This document shows, in pieces, positions 8,265 through 15,993 of a DNA stretch of 64,000 nucleotides; position 1 is the stretch's first letter, and the number at the start of each line of letters is the position of its first letter. The position numbers and the translations under genes are program-made. The stretch comes from Klebsiella electrica (lineage in GTDB: Bacteria > Pseudomonadota > Gammaproteobacteria > Enterobacterales > Enterobacteriaceae). The notes beneath the pieces are model-generated. The model searched no databases, was not told where the DNA came from, and saw only the letters and a program-made list of their open reading frames with translations. Location of the stretch: the NCBI RefSeq assembly GCF_006711645.1, contig NZ_CP041247.1, positions 992,001 through 1,056,000 on the forward strand, in the 5' to 3' direction.

Positions 8265-10634
8265 TCAGAAATCGACGTTGACGCCCAGCTGCCAGGTCCG
8301 GCCCGGCATCGTCGCCAGCGCTTTATCGTAGGCGTCCTGATTCGTCGACGTCTCAATATTGCGGCTGCTCAGGTAATCCCAGTATTGCCTGTCGGTAATG
8401 TTGTAAACGCCGCCGTTAAGCCGCACGTTCTTCGCCACCTGCCACCAGGCCGTCAGGTCCAGCATGCCGTAGCCTGGCACACGCATGTATTCGCTGGAGG
8501 CGTTGGCAATAGCGGCACCGGTGTTGATATAGCTTTCGCGGTTAGTGGCGCTGGCTTGCTTACCTTTCACGAAGGTGGCGGTCAGCGCGGTCCCGTAGCG
8601 TTTCGCCGGATCGTTCCAGGCCACGCCGACGATAGCCTTCATCGGCGCCACGCTGTCGAGGTCGATATACTTGTCGCCGAGATAGCTGGATTTCGATTTC
8701 CCTTCACTATAGCCATAGGCCAGCGTCGCGCTCAGGCCGTTAACCTCGTCAAACCAGCTGCCGAAGTTGAATTTGGCGCTGATTTCGCCGCCGTAGATAT
8801 AGGCTTTATCGCGGTTTTCCGCCTGATAAATCGTATAGATATTCGACGGAACGTTGGTGAAATGGTCCGGATTGCCGGAACGGGTATAGCGGCTATAGGC
8901 GATGAAGTTCTTGTAGTTGTTGTAGAACAGGGCGGTGCGCAACGTGATCCCTTCGACCACTTCGCCTTTTAAGCCCCACTCGACGTTGTCGCTGGTTTCC
9001 GTGTTCAGATCGGTGTTACCGATCAACGCATACTGCGCTCGTCCGGCGTAGCTGGAGCCGAGGTTCCAGGAGCCGTACAACTGGCTGGCATTGGGGAACT
9101 CGGCGCCGCGTTTATACTGCAGGTAGGTCATGGTACGCGGAGTGATATCGTACTGGAACGTCAGGGACGGCAGCACCTGAGTATCGGCGTTTTTACCATA
9201 CAGCCTGGCGACGGAGGACTCCGTCAACACGCTGCTGTTGGTGGTCAGATCGCCGAGACTCTCCGGTTTGGTGGATTGATGCACCACGCGCACGCCGGGG
9301 ATCACGGCAAAGTTGTGGCTGTCGAGATCGAAGTTGATCTTATCCTGAACGAAGCCGCCCAGAGTGTAGCCCCGGCTGTCGGCTTCCGGCTGCATGATTT
9401 CGCTGTAGATGCTCGGGGCCGGCGACTGGCTGAACGGACGCTGGGTTTTGATGGTGCTGGCGTTGAGTCCGGCGCTCAGGTCGTGGCGGCCGATAGATTT
9501 CGCCAGCGTAGTCTGAATGCCCCAGGTGTCGGTATCGTAGTTGGAGTTGACCGTTTCCATGGCTCTGGCGGTGCTGTCCGGCATCCAGGTCCAGTCATGG
9601 GCCTCGGTGTGCTGGTAGTAGACTTTGGTCGACATGCTGTCGAGGTAGTCATTCATTGGCGTCCAGTCGTCTTTCAGACTGATGCCCCAGCGACGAGTCT
9701 GGCTGGTCTGGTTGGCCTCGCCAGTGATGCTGTTGCCGTTGTTATCCCAGCTGTCAAAATGGCTATGGTTGGTTTTATGGTAGTAGTCGAGCGTGCTGGT
9801 CAGCTTGTGGTCATCATTCGGCTGCCAGATGCCGGAGGCCATAAAGGCATCGGAGTGCCAGTTGGCCGGATAGGCGTCAATCTTATCGCTGTTATTTGCC
9901 GTTTCCTGACCGTCACGGCGGCTGTAGACGAAAATACCGCGCAGGGTTTCATCTCCGCCGGCCACCGTCACGCCGTTATGCCAGCTGCGGTCGGCTGAGT
10001 CGTAGCCGCTCCGGTAGCCGAAGGCGCTGGTTTTCCCCGGATGCAGATAGTCATCGGCGGATTTCGGCTGGAAGGAGACGCTGCCGCCGATAGCGGTGTT
10101 GGCGGTTTCCGTCGAGGTGGCGCCGGACTGAATATGGATGCTGCCGTACATATACGGGTCGATGTAATCGCGCCCGATGCCAAAGGTATTCAGACCGGCA
10201 CGACCGACGTAGCCGCGTCCGGTCGCATTCGGTTGCGCGATGCCGTCGACATCAATCCCGACGCGGTTGCTTTCCAGCCCGCGAATGTTATAACCGGTAT
10301 AGCCGCCGCGGTCGAAGCCGCTTTTGCCATTACCCGAGCCGCCGCTGGCGCCGGTTGCGCCGATCAGGGGTTCGTAACGCATGACGGAACCAAAATCTTT
10401 GGCTCCTTTGTCCTGCAACTCCTGCGAGCTGACCGAATGTTCGCTGCCGGCTTTAAGCAGAGGAGCGGGTGCGGTGACGGTCATCTGCTCGGAGCTATCC
10501 AATGATGCATCGCTGGTGGTGGTGTGTGCGGTGGTATCAGCTGCCCCGGCGGTCGTCTGATAGATTGCTGCAAGCAACGAAGTCACCAGCAGGCTTTTCT
10601 TAAACCAGGCCGGTGAGTGAGTGGATTTATACAT
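8265..10634 (-). CDS. hmuR: TonB-dependent outer-membrane heme/hemoprotein receptor HmuR
   Basis: A 789-residue TonB-dependent receptor. It has a signal peptide (MYKSTHSPAWFKKSLLVTSL, ending near TAGAA), a TonB-box-like segment EQMTVTA, a plug domain (GYNIRGLESNRVGIDVDGIA) and a long beta-barrel ending in aromatic VNVDF. The ATG at 10634 is chosen over a GTG three codons earlier, which would sit directly against the AAGG Shine-Dalgarno. Heme specificity is inferred from the linked hmuSTUV genes. The loop where heme receptors usually carry FRAP and NPNL instead reads EFPNASQLYG and GNTDLNTETS. A Fur-like box lies upstream. Confidence 0.88.
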   Translation of the reverse strand: MYKSTHSPAWFKKSLLVTSLLAAIYQTTAGAADTTAHTTTSDASLDSSEQMTVTAPAPLLKAGSEHSVSSQELQDKGAKDFGSVMRYEPLIGATGASGGSGNGKSGFDRGGYTGYNIRGLESNRVGIDVDGIAQPNATGRGYVGRAGLNTFGIGRDYIDPYMYGSIHIQSGATSTETANTAIGGSVSFQPKSADDYLHPGKTSAFGYRSGYDSADRSWHNGVTVAGGDETLRGIFVYSRRDGQETANNSDKIDAYPANWHSDAFMASGIWQPNDDHKLTSTLDYYHKTNHSHFDSWDNNGNSITGEANQTSQTRRWGISLKDDWTPMNDYLDSMSTKVYYQHTEAHDWTWMPDSTARAMETVNSNYDTDTWGIQTTLAKSIGRHDLSAGLNASTIKTQRPFSQSPAPSIYSEIMQPEADSRGYTLGGFVQDKINFDLDSHNFAVIPGVRVVHQSTKPESLGDLTTNSSVLTESSVARLYGKNADTQVLPSLTFQYDITPRTMTYLQYKRGAEFPNASQLYGSWNLGSSYAGRAQYALIGNTDLNTETSDNVEWGLKGEVVEGITLRTALFYNNYKNFIAYSRYTRSGNPDHFTNVPSNIYTIYQAENRDKAYIYGGEISAKFNFGSWFDEVNGLSATLAYGYSEGKSKSSYLGDKYIDLDSVAPMKAIVGVAWNDPAKRYGTALTATFVKGKQASATNRESYINTGAAIANASSEYMRVPGYGMLDLTAWWQVAKNVRLNGGVYNITDRQYWDYLSSRNIETSTNQDAYDKALATMPGRTWQLGVNVDF

Positions 10635-10747
10635 AGTAGCCACGCCTTGATAATTATTAGTATCGGCTCACGCGTTACTTCCAGATTTGCAGGCGAGTCC
10701 CGTTGCTTCCGTTAGCGGACTCTTTTTCTCCATGACTTATAATTGCG

Positions 10748-10773
10748 AATGGTAATGATAGGTATTATCATTT
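10748..10773. promoter_or_regulatory. Fur-box-like operator between hmuR and the SelW-like gene
   Basis: The core TAATGATAGGTATTATCATT (10753-10772) contains the inverted arms ATGATA and TATCAT and closely resembles the Fur consensus built from GATAAT hexamers. It is about 115 bp upstream of the hmuR start and about 80 bp upstream of the divergent gene at 10851, so iron-dependent repression of one or both is likely. Binding is inferred from sequence. Confidence 0.75.
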
Positions 10774-10850
10774 GCAACAAAATAATCATGTATTCCTCAT
10801 TTAATCTGCAAGTTGTTTACAATCTGCCCTTTACATACAGCGAGAACATC

Positions 10851-11144
10851 ATGAGTCACAAAGCTGCGATTACGATCAACTACTGCTCCCAATGCAACTG
10901 GATGCTGCGCGCCAGCTGGATGGCGCAGGAGCTGCTGCATACGTTCAGTACCGATATCGGCTCGGTCACGCTGGTCCCGGGCACCGGCGGCATCTTCACC
11001 ATTACCGTCGACGACGTACAAATCTGGGACCGCAAGCAGGATGAGGGTTTCCCGGACGCGGCGGAGCTTAAGCGCCGGGTACGGGATGTCTGTTTCCCGG
11101 AGAAGTCGCTGGGCCACGTCGATAGGTCAGCCGATCCGACGTAA
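10851..11144 (+). CDS. SelT/SelW/SelH (Rdx) family thioredoxin-like protein
   Basis: A 97-residue protein that opens with a beta-strand and a CxxC motif (ITINYCSQCNWMLRASWMAQ). It continues through VTLVPGTGGIFTITVDDVQI and ends with the LKRRVRD helix. This is the layout of bacterial SelW-like Rdx proteins, where the selenocysteine of animal members is an ordinary cysteine. A redox role is likely but the partner is unknown. The start is the ATG at 10851 (GAGAAC upstream); longer readings from 10743 lie in the promoter region. It is divergent from the heme receptor across a Fur-like box, so it may respond to iron. Confidence 0.85.
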   Translation: MSHKAAITINYCSQCNWMLRASWMAQELLHTFSTDIGSVTLVPGTGGIFTITVDDVQIWDRKQDEGFPDAAELKRRVRDVCFPEKSLGHVDRSADPT

Positions 11145-11178
11145 GCGCCAGGGGAAAACGGCTGCGCCAGAGGCTATA

Positions 11179-11201
11179 AAGGTGTATTATTTTTGCATCT
11201 T
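11179..11201 (+). promoter_or_regulatory. NsrR-type operator upstream of ygbA
   Basis: Two 11-base half sites separated by one base: AAGGTGTATTA (11179-11189) and TTTTGCATCTT (11191-11201). They match the NsrR consensus halves AAGATGCATTT and AAATGCATCTT at most positions. The site ends 18 bases before the ygbA start. In E. coli ygbA belongs to the nitric-oxide-sensing NsrR regulon, which supports the call. Confidence 0.72.
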
Positions 11202-11219
11202 TATTGATGGAGAAGCGCC

Positions 11220-11570
11220 ATGGCGGGTCAACGTATCGACCGGGAAAAAAAGACTATCCGCAGCATGATTTCGCTCTATCAGCGCCGCTGCCCGGACGCG
11301 CAGGCCGACGTGGAACATTATCAGGCGCTGAACGCCTATGCCGATAAGCGGCTGGATAAGTGCGTGTTTGGCGAAGAGAAGCCGGCCTGTAAGCAGTGCC
11401 CGGTCCATTGCTATCAGCCGGCAAAACGCGAAGAAATGAAGCAAATCATGCGTTGGGCCGGGCCGCGAATGCTCTGGCGCCATCCGATTCTGACGATTCG
11501 CCACCTCATTGACGACCGACGTCCCGTGCCAGAGCTTCCGCAAAAATACCGGCCTAAAAAGCCGCGGTGA
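11220..11570 (+). CDS. ygbA: YgbA, nitrous-oxide-stimulated promoter family protein
   Basis: A 116-residue protein with the conserved cysteine cluster CVFGEEKPACKQCPVHCY and the basic C-terminal segment RWAGPRMLWRHPILTIRHL typical of the YgbA family. The biochemical function is not established; expression in E. coli is induced by nitric oxide and nitrosative stress. The start ATG 11220 follows GGAG at 11209. The stop is immediately followed by a REP element. In E. coli ygbA lies between fhlA and mutS; here the heme block lies on one side and the sit block on the other. Confidence 0.9.
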   Translation: MAGQRIDREKKTIRSMISLYQRRCPDAQADVEHYQALNAYADKRLDKCVFGEEKPACKQCPVHCYQPAKREEMKQIMRWAGPRMLWRHPILTIRHLIDDRRPVPELPQKYRPKKPR

Positions 11571-11573
11571 TTT

Positions 11574-11604
11574 CCCCGGCTTGCGCTGCGCTTAGCCGGG
11601 CTAC
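11574..11604 (+). repeat. REP palindrome after ygbA
   Basis: A GC-rich palindrome in which CCCCGGC pairs with GCCGGG around TTGCGCTGCGCTTA. It begins three bases after the ygbA stop. Close copies are found at 18210, 38247 and 38492, and an inverted one at 30024. It can act as an mRNA-stabilising hairpin at the end of ygbA. Confidence 0.85.
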
Positions 11605-11624
11605 ACTGCGTGCGGTCGGTCTGA

Positions 11625-12130
11625 GTAGCCCGGGTAAGGCGTCAGCCGCGACCCGGGGCCTCACCGGAGTGGGCCGTGGTTCGATTATCGCGAACCGATC
11701 TCCAGACAAAGGTGATAATAAACAGCGCGGTAAATAACACCACGATGGTCGGTGCCGGGGCGCTATCCAGGTAAAACGACAGCCACACGCCGCCCAGCGA
11801 ACAGCTCACCGCAATCGCCACCGCCAGCAGCAGCGCGCGGATAAAATGCCGGGTCAGCAGCAGAGCAATGGCCTCGGGTAAAGTAGCCCGGGTAAGGCGT
11901 CAGCCGCGACCCGGGGCCTCGCCGGAGTGGGCCGTGGTTCGCTTATCGCGAACCGAACTCCAGACAAAGGTGATAATAAACAGCGCGGTAAACAACACCA
12001 CGATGGTCGGTGCCGGGGCGCTATTCAGGTAAAACGACAGCCACACGCCGCCCAGCGAACAGCTCACCGCAATCGCCACCGCCAGCAGCAGCGCGCGGAT
12101 AAAACGCCGGGTCAGCAGCAGAGCAATGGC
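11625..12130. repeat. 258-bp tandem duplication covering a REP element and the sitD 3' end
   Basis: Bases 11625-11871 repeat at 11883-12129 with an offset of exactly 258 bp. I count six mismatches in about 247 aligned bases, at 11663, 11684, 11699, 11735, 11767 and 11847. Each copy starts with the same REP element (GTAGCCCGGGTAAGGCGTCA and onward) and continues into sitD coding sequence. Similarity ends near 11872, where copy 1 reads CTCGGGTAAA and copy 2 continues as sitD. The offset equals 86 codons. Confidence 0.95.
11642..11872 (-). pseudogene. 5'-truncated duplicate of the sitD C-terminus
   Basis: Copy 1 of the tandem duplication keeps an open frame of about 76 codons, AIALLLTRHFIRALLLAVAI through to GEAPGRG and a TGA at 11642. 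It has no start codon or ribosome-binding site of its own. Relative to the intact gene it differs in at least four residues (Arg to His, Asn to Asp, Ser to Arg, Lys to Asn). It lies just downstream of the sitD stop in the same transcript. Confidence 0.85.
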
Positions 12131-12757
12131 GCCGGGGGCAATCAGCAGCGAGATTGACAGAATAATTCCCACCGCTTTGAGCGTCGCCACGATGGTCAGG
12201 GCAATCATGCACAGCAGTCCGTAGTGCAGCAGGCCGCAGCGTAATCCGCTGGCTTTAGCCTGATGCGGATCGAAGGCGTGCAGCAGAAAATCGCGCCACT
12301 TTAGTCCGATAATCAGCGCAATTACTAGCGCAATCGCCGACGTTTGCCCAACATCGCTGGCGGAAATCCCCAACATGTCGCCAAACAGAATATGGTCGAG
12401 ATGGACTTCGGACTGAATGGCGACATACAGCACCAGCCCGGCGCCAAACATGCCGGAAAAGACAATGCCCATAATGGTATCGCGCTTGATGCGGCTGTTA
12501 TCGTCGAGATAACCGGTCGCGATGGCGCAGAATAGCCCGGCAACAAAGGCGCCAATGGCGAACGGAATGCCGAGAATATAGGCCACCACCACGCCGGGAA
12601 AGACCGCATGACTCATCGCATCACCCATCAACGCCCAGCCTTTCAGCACCAGAAAAACCGACAGCAGCGCGCAGGGAATGGCAACGATAACCGCCACCAG
12701 CATGGCGTTGACCATAAACGAAAACTGCAACGGTTCGAGAAGCGTGCTCAGCAACAT
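11900..12757 (-). CDS. sitD: Mn/Fe ABC transporter permease SitD
   Basis: A 285-residue cluster-9 permease with about eight to nine membrane segments, partner of SitC in the manganese/iron importer. Landmarks are GWALMGDAMSHAVFPGVVVA near the N-terminus and the LLIAPGAIALLLTRRF block late in the protein. The true start is the ATG at 12757, which overlaps sitC by 10 bp; upstream codons belong to sitC in another frame. The last residues GEAPGRG and the TGA stop are encoded inside a REP element, so the tail has been altered by a repeat insertion. A partial duplicate lies directly downstream. Confidence 0.93.
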   Translation of the reverse strand: MLLSTLLEPLQFSFMVNAMLVAVIVAIPCALLSVFLVLKGWALMGDAMSHAVFPGVVVAYILGIPFAIGAFVAGLFCAIATGYLDDNSRIKRDTIMGIVFSGMFGAGLVLYVAIQSEVHLDHILFGDMLGISASDVGQTSAIALVIALIIGLKWRDFLLHAFDPHQAKASGLRCGLLHYGLLCMIALTIVATLKAVGIILSISLLIAPGAIALLLTRRFIRALLLAVAIAVSCSLGGVWLSFYLNSAPAPTIVVLFTALFIITFVWSSVRDKRTTAHSGEAPGRG

Positions 12758-13599
12758 GAGGCCTCCCTGGCGCGGCGGCGGTTGGCCAACAGGCCGTGTT
12801 TTGGCGCAAAGACAAAGGTCAGCAGAAAGAGCAAGGTCTGCGCCACGACGATAATGCCGCCGGTGGCGCCATCCAGATAGTAGCTTAGCCAGGCGCCGAA
12901 AAAGCTGGTCAGGCTGCCAATCGCGACGGCAATCGCCAGCAGGCGTGGAAAGCGGTCGGTCAGCAGCCAGGCAGTCGCTCCCGGGGTGACGACCAGACAA
13001 ATGACCAGAAAGGCGCCCACGGTTTGCAAGGCCGCCACGGTACAGGCCGCCAGCAGGGTGAAGAACAGCAGCTTCAGCGCCGTGGTGTTCAGGCCAATGG
13101 AACGGGCGTGGTTCTCATCGAAAAAGGTCACCATCAGATCTTTCCATTTCAGCAGCAGAAGCGCCATGGAAACCGCGCCGATGGCCGCCAGCTGAATAAT
13201 ATCTTCCGGGGCGATCGCCAGGATATTGCCGAGAATAATGGTCTGGATATTCACCGAGGTAGGGTTGAGCGACACCATAAACAGCCCGATACCGAAGAAC
13301 GACGAAAAAATCAGGCCGATAATGGCATCCTCTTTGAGTTTCGAACGCTGGTTGAGAAACAGCATGCTCCCCGCCGCCAGCCCTCCGGAGAGAAAAGCGC
13401 CGACGGCGAAGGGCAGGCCGAGCATATAGGCTCCCGCCACGCCCGGTACGATGGAGTGGGAGAGAGCATCGCCAATCAGCGACCAGCCTTTCAGCATCAG
13501 GTAGCAGGAGAGAAAGGCGCACACGCCGCCCACCAGCGCCGAGACCCACATTGCATTCAGCATATACTGATAGCCGAACGGCTCGATCAGCCAGCTCAT
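12748..13599 (-). CDS. sitC: Mn/Fe ABC transporter permease SitC
   Basis: A 283-residue permease of the cluster-9 family. It has the conserved GWSLIGDALSHSIVPGVAGA segment and VTPGATAWLLTDRF, with hydrophobic helices through its length. It forms the membrane channel with SitD for divalent Mn and Fe. The stop overlaps the sitD start by 10 bp and the start overlaps the sitB stop by 4 bp, so the four sit genes are translationally coupled. The end is cysteine-terminated (REASCC). Confidence 0.93.
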   Translation of the reverse strand: MSWLIEPFGYQYMLNAMWVSALVGGVCAFLSCYLMLKGWSLIGDALSHSIVPGVAGAYMLGLPFAVGAFLSGGLAAGSMLFLNQRSKLKEDAIIGLIFSSFFGIGLFMVSLNPTSVNIQTIILGNILAIAPEDIIQLAAIGAVSMALLLLKWKDLMVTFFDENHARSIGLNTTALKLLFFTLLAACTVAALQTVGAFLVICLVVTPGATAWLLTDRFPRLLAIAVAIGSLTSFFGAWLSYYLDGATGGIIVVAQTLLFLLTFVFAPKHGLLANRRRAREASCC

Positions 13600-14417
13600 C
13601 CTTCACCTCCCGTCGTCCGGCGGCTGATAAACGGCCGTTCATCGTCGGTGATAATCTGCTCTTCGCCGCCGCTGAGCACCACGTGGCGCAGCACGCCGCT
13701 GAAAGCGAGTTCGAGATTGGCGGCGGTAAAGGTCGTTTCCGTCGGCCCGCTGGCCAGCACGGTACCTTTGACCATCACCGTGTAATCGCAAAACTCGCTG
13801 ACCGAACCGAGATTGTGGGTCGAGACCAGCAGCGTGCAGCCGTCATCACGCAGCTCGCGCAGCAGGGCGATGATTTGGGTTTCGGTCTGGACGTCAACGC
13901 CGGTAAACGGCTCATCCAGCAGAATGACCTTGCCCTGCTGAGCGATGGCGCGGGCAAGGAACACCCGTTTTTTCTGCCCGCCGGACAGCTCGCCGATTTG
14001 CCGGTGGCGATAGTCGCTCATCCCGATGCGGGCCAGCGCTGCATCAACCACTTCCCGGTCATGGGCTGTGGCCCGTCGCAGCCAGCCCATATGCCCGTAG
14101 CGGCCCATCATGACGACATCCTCTACCAGTACCGGAAAGGTCCAGTCAACGTCCTCTGATTGCGGGACATAGGCCACCAGATTCTGGCGCAGCGCGCGAT
14201 GAACCGGCTGGCCGAGTATGGCAATCTCGCCATGGGCCAGGCGAACAAAGCCCATCAGCGCTTTAAACAGCGTCGATTTTCCCGAACCGTTGATGCCCAC
14301 CAGCGCGGCAATTGAGCCGCGCGGGACGCTGAAGGTGGCATCGCGCAGCGCGGTGTGGCCGTTGCGATAGGTCACGCTGACCTGGTTGACCGCGAGGCCC
14401 GGCATATCAGCGCTCAT
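13596..14417 (-). CDS. sitB: Mn/Fe ABC transporter ATP-binding protein SitB
   Basis: A 273-residue ABC ATPase with Walker A GINGSGKSTLF, Q-loop YVPQSEDVDW, signature LSGGQKKRVFLAR, Walker B VILLDEPFTGVD and switch region LVSTHNLGS. The C-terminal extension after about residue 235 (VVLSGGEEQIITDDERPFIS) is typical of SitB/YfeB-type proteins. It powers SitCD. The gene overlaps sitA and sitC by 4 bp each. Confidence 0.94.
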   Translation of the reverse strand: MSADMPGLAVNQVSVTYRNGHTALRDATFSVPRGSIAALVGINGSGKSTLFKALMGFVRLAHGEIAILGQPVHRALRQNLVAYVPQSEDVDWTFPVLVEDVVMMGRYGHMGWLRRATAHDREVVDAALARIGMSDYRHRQIGELSGGQKKRVFLARAIAQQGKVILLDEPFTGVDVQTETQIIALLRELRDDGCTLLVSTHNLGSVSEFCDYTVMVKGTVLASGPTETTFTAANLELAFSGVLRHVVLSGGEEQIITDDERPFISRRTTGGEG

Positions 14418-15331
14418 GGCTGTTTCCTCATCCCGTCATTGATGCCCTGGACGATGGTTTGCGTCGTGACCCGCAGCAGATCCAGATAGGTCGGAACCGG
14501 GCCATCGGCGGTGCTCAGGGAGTCAACATACAGCACGCCGCCATAGTGGGCGCCGGCTTCCCGCGCTACCTGGCGCGCCGGTTTATCTGAAATGGTGCTT
14601 TCGCTAAAGAGAGTCGGGATATGCTCTTTTTTCATGATATCGATGGTTTTACGCACCTGCTGCGGCGTGCCCTGCTGGTCGGCATTGATTGGCCACAGGT
14701 AGCGCTCCTTCAGCCCGTTGTCGCGTGCCAGGTAGGAGAACGCGCCTTCGCTGGTGACCAGCCAACGCTTCTCTGCCGGCAGTTTCGCCAGCTCGGCCTT
14801 CAGCGGCGCCATGGTCTGGCGGATTTTCTCTTTATAAACGGCGGCGTTTTGACGATAGGTCTGCGCATTCGCCGGATCGTACTTGACCAGCGCATCACGA
14901 ATATTATCGACGTAGATCAGCGCGTTATCCGCCGACATCCACGCATGGGGGTTGGGTTTGCCGTTATAGGGGCCTTCGCTGATCCCCATTGGCTGAATGC
15001 CCTCGCTGACGACCACTTCCGGGACCCCGTTCAGATGCTGATAAAAGCGGGCGAACCACAGTTCGAGATTCAGGCCGTTGGTGAGGATCAGCTGTGCCCC
15101 CTGGGCGCGTTTTATATCGCCGGGCGTCGGCTGGTATTCGTGGATCTCGGCACCGGGTTTGGTAATCGAGCTGACCTCGGCCGCCTCCCCGGCGACGTTT
15201 TGCGCCATATCGGCAATCACCGTAAAAGTGGTGATCACTTTGAATTTTTCACTGGCCTGGGCCGGGGCGATCGCCAGCAGGCCGAGCAGAGCGGTAAAGA
15301 GCAGGTGCTTCAGAGGCGGCAGGTGCAGCAT
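14414..15331 (-). CDS. sitA: Periplasmic Mn/Fe-binding protein SitA
   Basis: A 305-residue cluster-9 solute-binding protein with a signal peptide (MLHLPPLKHLLFTALLGLLA, cleavage near AQAS) and mature start EKFKVITTFTVIADMAQNVA. Metal ligands typical of the family are seen: His in GAEIHEYQPTPGD, His in KPNPHAWMSADN, Glu in TSEGAFSYLARD and Asp in the late VDSLSTADG region. The E/D set is that of Mn/Fe-type rather than Zn-type proteins. ATG 15331 is preferred to the GTG at 15343 because GAGG lies over the latter. MntR- and Fur-like boxes precede it. Confidence 0.94.
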   Translation of the reverse strand: MLHLPPLKHLLFTALLGLLAIAPAQASEKFKVITTFTVIADMAQNVAGEAAEVSSITKPGAEIHEYQPTPGDIKRAQGAQLILTNGLNLELWFARFYQHLNGVPEVVVSEGIQPMGISEGPYNGKPNPHAWMSADNALIYVDNIRDALVKYDPANAQTYRQNAAVYKEKIRQTMAPLKAELAKLPAEKRWLVTSEGAFSYLARDNGLKERYLWPINADQQGTPQQVRKTIDIMKKEHIPTLFSESTISDKPARQVAREAGAHYGGVLYVDSLSTADGPVPTYLDLLRVTTQTIVQGINDGMRKQP

Positions 15332-15370
15332 AGGATCCCTCACATCAATGTGGTTAATTAATCATCTGTT

Positions 15371-15403
15371 ATAGCCATTGCTATGTTATATAGCACATGC
15401 TAT
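15371..15403 (-). promoter_or_regulatory. Two MntR-like boxes upstream of sitA
   Basis: Two inverted repeats, ATAGCCATTGCTAT (15371-15384) and ATAGCACATGCTAT (15390-15403), share the ATAGC-N4-GCTAT architecture of the enterobacterial MntR operator. Their starts are 19 bp apart, about two helical turns, which would place dimers on the same face. They lie 40-72 bp upstream of the sitA start. Manganese-dependent repression is inferred. Confidence 0.75.
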
Positions 15404-15408
15404 TTATA

Positions 15409-15429
15409 AATGAAAATGATTATTATTTG
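15409..15429 (-). promoter_or_regulatory. Fur-box-like site upstream of sitA
   Basis: On the minus strand the sequence AATAATAATCATTTTCATTT resembles the Fur consensus with three adjacent (N)AT(A/T)AT hexamers. Together with the MntR-like boxes it suggests dual Fe/Mn control, as known for Salmonella sitABCD. Confidence 0.65.
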
Positions 15430-15526
15430 TAAGTTGAGGGTGACGCCGTGGAAATCGTCTGTCGCGGGGAAAGTGGCAAGATGTTTCGAAGAACGCCGTT
15501 TCGTGTGAAGCGGCGTTTGCAGCGGA

Positions 15527-15955
15527 TTACGCGCGGGTGGCGATGAGAATGGCAGAGGCTTTGATCAGCGCAATCACCCGGCTGTCCTCGACCAGCTTCA
15601 TCTCTTCCTGACTTTCATTGGTGACGACGGCGACGATATCGAAACCCGCGTCGGTTTTGATGTGCACCGTTGCGTTGACCGCCCCTTCTGTGATGCGGGT
15701 GACGCTACCGGCAAACTGGTTGCGTGCGGAGAACTTCAGACCGCAATCCTCGGTAGCCAGCGTGACCCACGGCGCTTTAATCAGCGCGATGGCTTCTTTA
15801 CCGGCAACCAGACCCAGCGCCTCCTTGCTGCTGTGGGTGACGATCGCCACCAGTTTTGCGCCGCCCGCAAGGGTCAATTCCACTTCATCGTTGACCGCGC
15901 CGGCGGCAACTGCGCTGACCGTACCGGTCAGCTGGTTACGTGCTGATATCGCCAT
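15527..15955 (-). CDS. Two-domain molybdate-binding (Mop/TOBE) protein
   Basis: A 142-residue molbindin made of two Mop domains in tandem. Domain one is residues 1-70, opening with ARNQLTGTV and ending ALIKAPWVTLAT. Domain two is 75-142, opening with ARNQFAGSV and ending ALIKASAILIAT. Such proteins bind molybdate or related oxyanions in the cytoplasm and may buffer or deliver molybdenum. AAGGAG six bases before ATG supports the start. It lies between sitA and fhlA; the formate hydrogenlyase regulon depends on a Mo/Se formate dehydrogenase, so a supply role is plausible but unproven. An AACGCCG/CGGCGTT hairpin follows at 15492-15517. Confidence 0.85.
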   Translation of the reverse strand: MAISARNQLTGTVSAVAAGAVNDEVELTLAGGAKLVAIVTHSSKEALGLVAGKEAIALIKAPWVTLATEDCGLKFSARNQFAGSVTRITEGAVNATVHIKTDAGFDIVAVVTNESQEEMKLVEDSRVIALIKASAILIATRA

Positions 15956-15993
15956 AAAATCTCCTTGTGTGGCTGATTAATTGACTACCGGAT

